This document shows, piece after piece, positions 60,666-64,000 of a stretch of DNA of 64,000 bases; position 1 is the first letter of the stretch; every line of letters starts with the position of its first letter. The stretch spans positions 186,001 to 250,000 of the forward strand of contig CAJMPQ010000002.1 in assembly GCA_905215335.1 (NCBI GenBank), read 5' to 3'. The translations under genes were made by a program, and so were the position numbers. This DNA is from an uncultured bacterium. GTDB taxonomy: Bacteria; Cyanobacteriota; Vampirovibrionia; Gastranaerophilales; Gastranaerophilaceae. The notes beneath the pieces are model-generated. The model was given only the letters and a program-made list of their open reading frames with translations. It was not told the DNA's origin and did not search any database.

Positions 60666-60702
60666 AAAAAAGGAGAAGTTTACAAACTTCTCCTTTTTTT
60701 TT
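60666..60702. terminator. Bidirectional terminator
   Basis: AAAAAAGGAGAAGTTT pairs with AAACTTCTCCTTTTTT over a short loop, between the transglycosylase (+) and the glycosyltransferase (-). Confidence 0.88.
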
Positions 60703-60714
60703 GTTTTGTTTTTG

Positions 60715-61569
60715 TTATTTGCTCCATTTTATTATGTTAAAGAGACTGTATGTTGTATGGTTGTTTTTTGTTCTGATTTTGAAGATGCTAAACCCTAAAA
60801 ATTTATATCTTTTGGTGTGTGTGCTAAATTTTTCAAGATCAATTCCATTTTGGATTAAGTAGTTGTTAGCCCATAAATGAGCGTCTACAGAATCTTTTTT
60901 TGCTTTTTCACTTCGTAACGTTACTGTTGAGTTTGCATTTCTCCAGTAATAATAATAAGTGTTAGGAACGCTAACAAGGCGCTTTAATTTATTTAATACT
61001 TGAGGTGTGAAGATAACATCTTCATAAATTACACCAGGTTTAAAGGTTAGGTTATTTTTTTGTAGTTCAGACCTCTTGTAAATTTTATTCCAAACGTAAC
61101 TTTTGTCAGGAACATCGCAAATTTCGATTTTCTTTTGGTAATTGTCTGTTGAAATACAATCTTTTATTAGTAAGTGGTTTTTTCTGTTAAATTTGTGTAA
61201 TCGAATAATCCCTGCTACTGCAATTTCAGAGTTGGTTTTAGTTGCTGTATTATAAAGTTTTTCGTAAAAGTCTTTGTCTACCCAGTCATCGGAATCTACA
61301 AATCCAATATATTCCCCTTTTGCTTTTTGAATCCCAATATTGCGAGCAATTGATTGGCCTTCATTTGATTTATTAATAATAGTAATTCGCGAATCCTTTT
61401 GTGCGTATTCTTCTAAAATATTTAAAGATTTATCTTTGGAACCGTCATTCACGCAAATTATTTCAATTTCTTTTAATGTTTGTTGGATTAGGCTATCAAG
61501 ACATCTTTTTAGGTATTTTTCAGTATTAAAAACAGGAATGATAATTGATACTTTTGTTTTCTGATTCAT
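60715..61569 (-). CDS. Family 2 glycosyltransferase
   Basis: 284 residues with a GT-A fold. KVSIIIPVFNTEKYLKRCLD, SLIQQTLKEIEIICVNDGSK (nucleotide-sugar Asp), NEGQSIARNIGIQKAKGEYI and FVDSDDWVD (metal Asp-x-Asp) are present. It resembles EpsE/WaaB-type transferases of surface polysaccharide. It stands alone, divergent from an XRE regulator, so it may be regulated by it. The C-terminus is slightly short. Confidence 0.9.
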   Translation of the reverse strand: MNQKTKVSIIIPVFNTEKYLKRCLDSLIQQTLKEIEIICVNDGSKDKSLNILEEYAQKDSRITIINKSNEGQSIARNIGIQKAKGEYIGFVDSDDWVDKDFYEKLYNTATKTNSEIAVAGIIRLHKFNRKNHLLIKDCISTDNYQKKIEICDVPDKSYVWNKIYKRSELQKNNLTFKPGVIYEDVIFTPQVLNKLKRLVSVPNTYYYYWRNANSTVTLRSEKAKKDSVDAHLWANNYLIQNGIDLEKFSTHTKRYKFLGFSIFKIRTKNNHTTYSLFNIIKWSK

Positions 61570-61675
61570 ATTTCCTCCTAAAGTGTTTGTGTTGGTTGTA
61601 TTTTTGCTTATAAATTCTATGTGTCACATGGATATTATACATGTATAGCTTGCAATTTCAATACAAAAATACAAG

Positions 61676-61712
61676 TTTTACTGTGTTATAAGTGTAAAAA
61701 CTCACGGTAAAA
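61676..61712. promoter_or_regulatory. Spaced inverted repeat upstream of the XRE gene
   Basis: TTTTACTGTG (61676-61685) and CACGGTAAAA (61703-61712) pair in 9 of 10 positions over a 17-base gap. It lies between the divergent glycosyltransferase and XRE genes, overlapping the likely XRE promoter, so it is a candidate operator. Confidence 0.5.
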
Positions 61713-61733
61713 TATTTAATAAAGAGGGATGTT

Positions 61734-62060
61734 ATGAATCTCAAAGAAAACTTGGGAAAAAATATTCAAAGATATAGAAAATTAAAACGTATTACTCAAG
61801 AACGTTTGGCTGAAATGATTGATGTAGAGATTAATAGCATCAGTTCTATCGAGCGTGGTAAATATTTCCCCTCCCCCGATAATTTATCTAAAATTTCAGA
61901 AGCGTTAAATGTTCCATTGTCTGATTTGTTTAATTTTAACCTTGAGTATACATGTGAGGATTATAAAAAAGAAATCATTAATAATATAAAAATTATAGAA
62001 AAAGATAAGCCGAAACTTGTTGCTATTAGTGCATTTATCAAAAATATTTTGATAAATTAA
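61734..62060 (+). CDS. XRE-type regulator with short C-terminal extension
   Basis: 108 residues. HTH at 5-65: LGKNIQRYRKLKRITQERLA, EMIDVEINSISSIERGKYFP, LSKISEALNVPLSDLFNF. Residues 66-108 are a basic helix (EIINNIKIIEKDKPKLVAIS) that may be for dimerisation. AAAGAGGG lies upstream. Divergent from the glycosyltransferase, with an inverted repeat in between. Confidence 0.9.
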   Translation: MNLKENLGKNIQRYRKLKRITQERLAEMIDVEINSISSIERGKYFPSPDNLSKISEALNVPLSDLFNFNLEYTCEDYKKEIINNIKIIEKDKPKLVAISAFIKNILIN

Positions 62061-62213
62061 TTGCAAAATTTTTCCAAAATTTTACTGTTAATATTTGTAA
62101 AATTATTCACCAGAACTAGTTAAATAGTATTATATTTTTTATCCATTTGTGGTATATATAAATTGTACATAAATGAATTATATTTAGTATAGTTCAGTAG
62201 ATTGGAGGAAATA

Positions 62214-63938
62214 ATGGCAGTAGGTCAATTTGTTTTTATGTTACACAGTCACCTTCCTTATTATAGAAAAGCAGGGATGTGGCCGTTTGGTGAAGAAAAC
62301 CTATATGAATGTATGGCAGAAACATATGTTCCGTTACTAAACGCAATTTCAGAATTGTATGACGAAGGTATTAAAGCTAAATTAACAGTGGGTATTACTC
62401 CGATTTTGGCTGAACAATTAAACGATGAACATTTAAAAAATGGATTTGTTGAATACCTTGATTCAAGAATTAAAAGTGTTTCTAAAGATTTGGACAGATA
62501 TCCAGATCCTAAGGTTCCACATTCTCAACATTTAAAATATTTGGCTAAATATTATTTTGATTGGTTTAATAATATTAAAGATTCATTTGTAAATAAATAC
62601 CAAATGGATTTAATTGCTGCATTTAAAAAATTCCAAGATCTAGGTTGTATCGAGATTACAACATCAGGTGCAACTCACGGTTTTTCTCCTCTATTAGCTA
62701 CTGATAACAACTTAAATGCTCAATTTAAAGTTGGTTCTGATACTACAAAAAGATTATTTGGTAAAAAAGCTAGAGGCTGTTGGTTACCGGAATGTGCTTA
62801 TAGACAAGGTTATGAATATGTAGGAAAAGATGGACAAAAACATTGGAGACCTGCAATTGAAGTAACATTACAAAACAATGATATTGAATATTTCTTTACT
62901 GAATCTCACGTTATTGAAGGTGGAAATTCAATAGGTTGCCGCAGAGTTGTAGGTGTTTACGGAAATATTGAATATATTCCTCTACCTGATAGAGAGCCAA
63001 CTGGTTATGATACATATTCAGCATATTGGTTACCAGATGCTCAGGTTGCCGTTATGGGTAGAAATGACAGAGCTGGTTACCAAGTTTGGTCAGCAGCTGA
63101 TGGATATCCAGGTGATGGTTGTTTTAGAGAATTCCACAAAAAAGATGATAAATCAGGTATGAATTATTGGAGAATTACATCTCCAACAACTGATTTGGGT
63201 GACAAAATGTTGTATGATCCTGTTCTAGCATTAAATAAAATTAATGAAAACTCAGATCACTATACTACAATGTTATATCACTTGTTGAATGATTATAAAA
63301 ATTCTCACAATGGTAAAGAAGGCTTAATAATGGTATCATTTGATACTGAGTTATTTGGTCACTGGTGGTTTGAAGGTGTTGAATTTATTAAACAAGTTAT
63401 TAAAAAATTCAATCAATATCTGCCACAAGTAGAAAGAATGACAGCTGGTGAATATTTACATGCTCATCCTCCAGTTGAAGCTATTCAAATTCCTGAATCT
63501 TCATGGGGACAAGGTGGTCATTTCTATGTATGGAATAACCACTTAACAGAATGGATGTGGCCAATTATTCATGCTTGTGAAAAAAGAATTTCGGCTATTG
63601 TTGATAAATATTCAGAAATTCCTGAAGATAAATTATTGCATAGAGCATTAAATCAATTGGCTAGAGAAAATCTATTGTTGCAAAGTTCAGATTGGCCATT
63701 CTTGATTACAACATGGCAGGCTAAAGATTATGCAACTGATAGATTTAGAGAGCACGTTGATAGATTTGAATTGATTGCTGATATGATTGAAAGCGGTAAT
63801 ATCAATGAAGAAGAATTAAAAGAAATTGAAAGTATTGATAACTGCTTCCCTGTAATTGATTACAGAGTTTATCAATCAATTGAAGAGGGAGTAATTCCTC
63901 AACAATCAAAAAAATTAGCACCTTTGTATGCTGATTAA
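62214..63938 (+). CDS. GH57 family glucan enzyme, probable branching enzyme or amylase
   Basis: 574 residues from ATG 62214 (GGAGG seven bases upstream; a TTG at 62202 overlaps that site). The five GH57 regions are seen: FMLHSHLPYYRK (about 8-19), TSGATHGFSPLL, RGCWLPECAYRQGYEY with the nucleophile Glu, MVSFDTELFGHWWFEGVEFI with the acid/base Asp, and SSWGQGGHFYVWNN. The late helical domain is typical of 1,4-alpha-glucan branching enzymes of this family, but amylase or 4-alpha-glucanotransferase cannot be excluded. It fits glycogen metabolism with glgA. Confidence 0.93.
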   Translation: MAVGQFVFMLHSHLPYYRKAGMWPFGEENLYECMAETYVPLLNAISELYDEGIKAKLTVGITPILAEQLNDEHLKNGFVEYLDSRIKSVSKDLDRYPDPKVPHSQHLKYLAKYYFDWFNNIKDSFVNKYQMDLIAAFKKFQDLGCIEITTSGATHGFSPLLATDNNLNAQFKVGSDTTKRLFGKKARGCWLPECAYRQGYEYVGKDGQKHWRPAIEVTLQNNDIEYFFTESHVIEGGNSIGCRRVVGVYGNIEYIPLPDREPTGYDTYSAYWLPDAQVAVMGRNDRAGYQVWSAADGYPGDGCFREFHKKDDKSGMNYWRITSPTTDLGDKMLYDPVLALNKINENSDHYTTMLYHLLNDYKNSHNGKEGLIMVSFDTELFGHWWFEGVEFIKQVIKKFNQYLPQVERMTAGEYLHAHPPVEAIQIPESSWGQGGHFYVWNNHLTEWMWPIIHACEKRISAIVDKYSEIPEDKLLHRALNQLARENLLLQSSDWPFLITTWQAKDYATDRFREHVDRFELIADMIESGNINEEELKEIESIDNCFPVIDYRVYQSIEEGVIPQQSKKLAPLYAD

Positions 63939-63970
63939 TAGAATGTTTTACAATTCATTTTATATTACGA

Positions 63971-63995
63971 GCCTTAGTGTAAACTAAGGCTTTTT
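63971..63995 (+). terminator. Terminator of the GH57 gene
   Basis: GCCTTAGT (63971-63978) pairs with ACTAAGGC (63983-63990) over a 4-base loop, followed by TTTTT. Confidence 0.85.
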
Positions 63996-64000
63996 ATTAT

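Noticed and set aside
1..64000. CRISPR array, insertion sequence or toxin-antitoxin pair
   Set aside because: No regularly spaced direct repeats, transposase or paired small toxin genes were found. The two small XRE genes have no toxin partner next to them.

Overview
The window is an AT-rich bacterial chromosome segment with dense, mostly intact genes on both strands. It most resembles a gut-type non-photosynthetic relative of Cyanobacteria (Vampirovibrionia/Melainabacteria, Gastranaerophilales-like). This placement is inferred from the very low GC, the long N-terminal extension of RecG, the GH57 plus GlgA glycogen genes, the GFTLAE prepilins with PilT and ComEC, and several large lineage-type proteins without clear relatives. 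No rRNA, tRNA, CRISPR array, insertion sequence or integrase was found.

Layout. 1-1632 (-): 3'-truncated hybrid sensor histidine kinase. 1633-1910: regulatory region with a spaced inverted repeat, a perfect palindrome, an extended -10 promoter and a foldable leader. 1911-12037 (+): a compact island of phage-type genes (LuxR-type HTH, amidase, gp10-like tail factor, capsid, holin-like, scaffold-like, gp4-like connector, small terminase, GNAT acetyltransferase, portal, large terminase, small membrane protein). It has no integrase, replication, tail-spike or ejection genes. 12158-13963: a 601-aa helix-ended protein with its own terminator. 14010-21305: rarA, an orphan solute-binding protein, a zinc dehydrogenase, a prepilin, a porin and a group III amino-acid decarboxylase. 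21298-25106 (-): a type III export operon (two-SpoA protein, FliO, FliP, extended FliQ, FliR). 25423-32184 (+): a 55-aa ORF, a CHASE2-GGDEF cyclase, a P-loop/TPR protein, rsmG, an amidohydrolase-fold protein without its metal ligands, and a YjbQ protein. 32188-40487: a prepilin, an XRE regulator with tandem operators, recG, a LysM protein, ruvB and an ABC1-kinase-like protein. 40634-46993 (+): a 1199-aa zinc-ribbon/TPR protein, glgA, an omega-like protein and punA. 47053-52620: an lspA/rluD-type operon, an HgdC-type activase and unknowns. 52664-57225 (-): M16 protease, recO, pilT. 57313-63938: comEC, a lytic transglycosylase, a glycosyltransferase, an XRE regulator and a GH57 enzyme.

How the genes work together. 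PilT, two prepilins, ComEC, RecO, RuvB, RecG and RarA form a DNA uptake and recombination set. GlgA and the GH57 enzyme point to alpha-glucan storage. The capsid island has packaging and lysis genes but lacks most of what a podophage needs, so it is the best candidate for an undescribed system (gene-transfer-agent-like or domesticated capsid). Several genes have a -10 box 6-8 bases before the ATG, often preceded by TGn, which suggests frequent leaderless mRNAs driven by extended -10 promoters.
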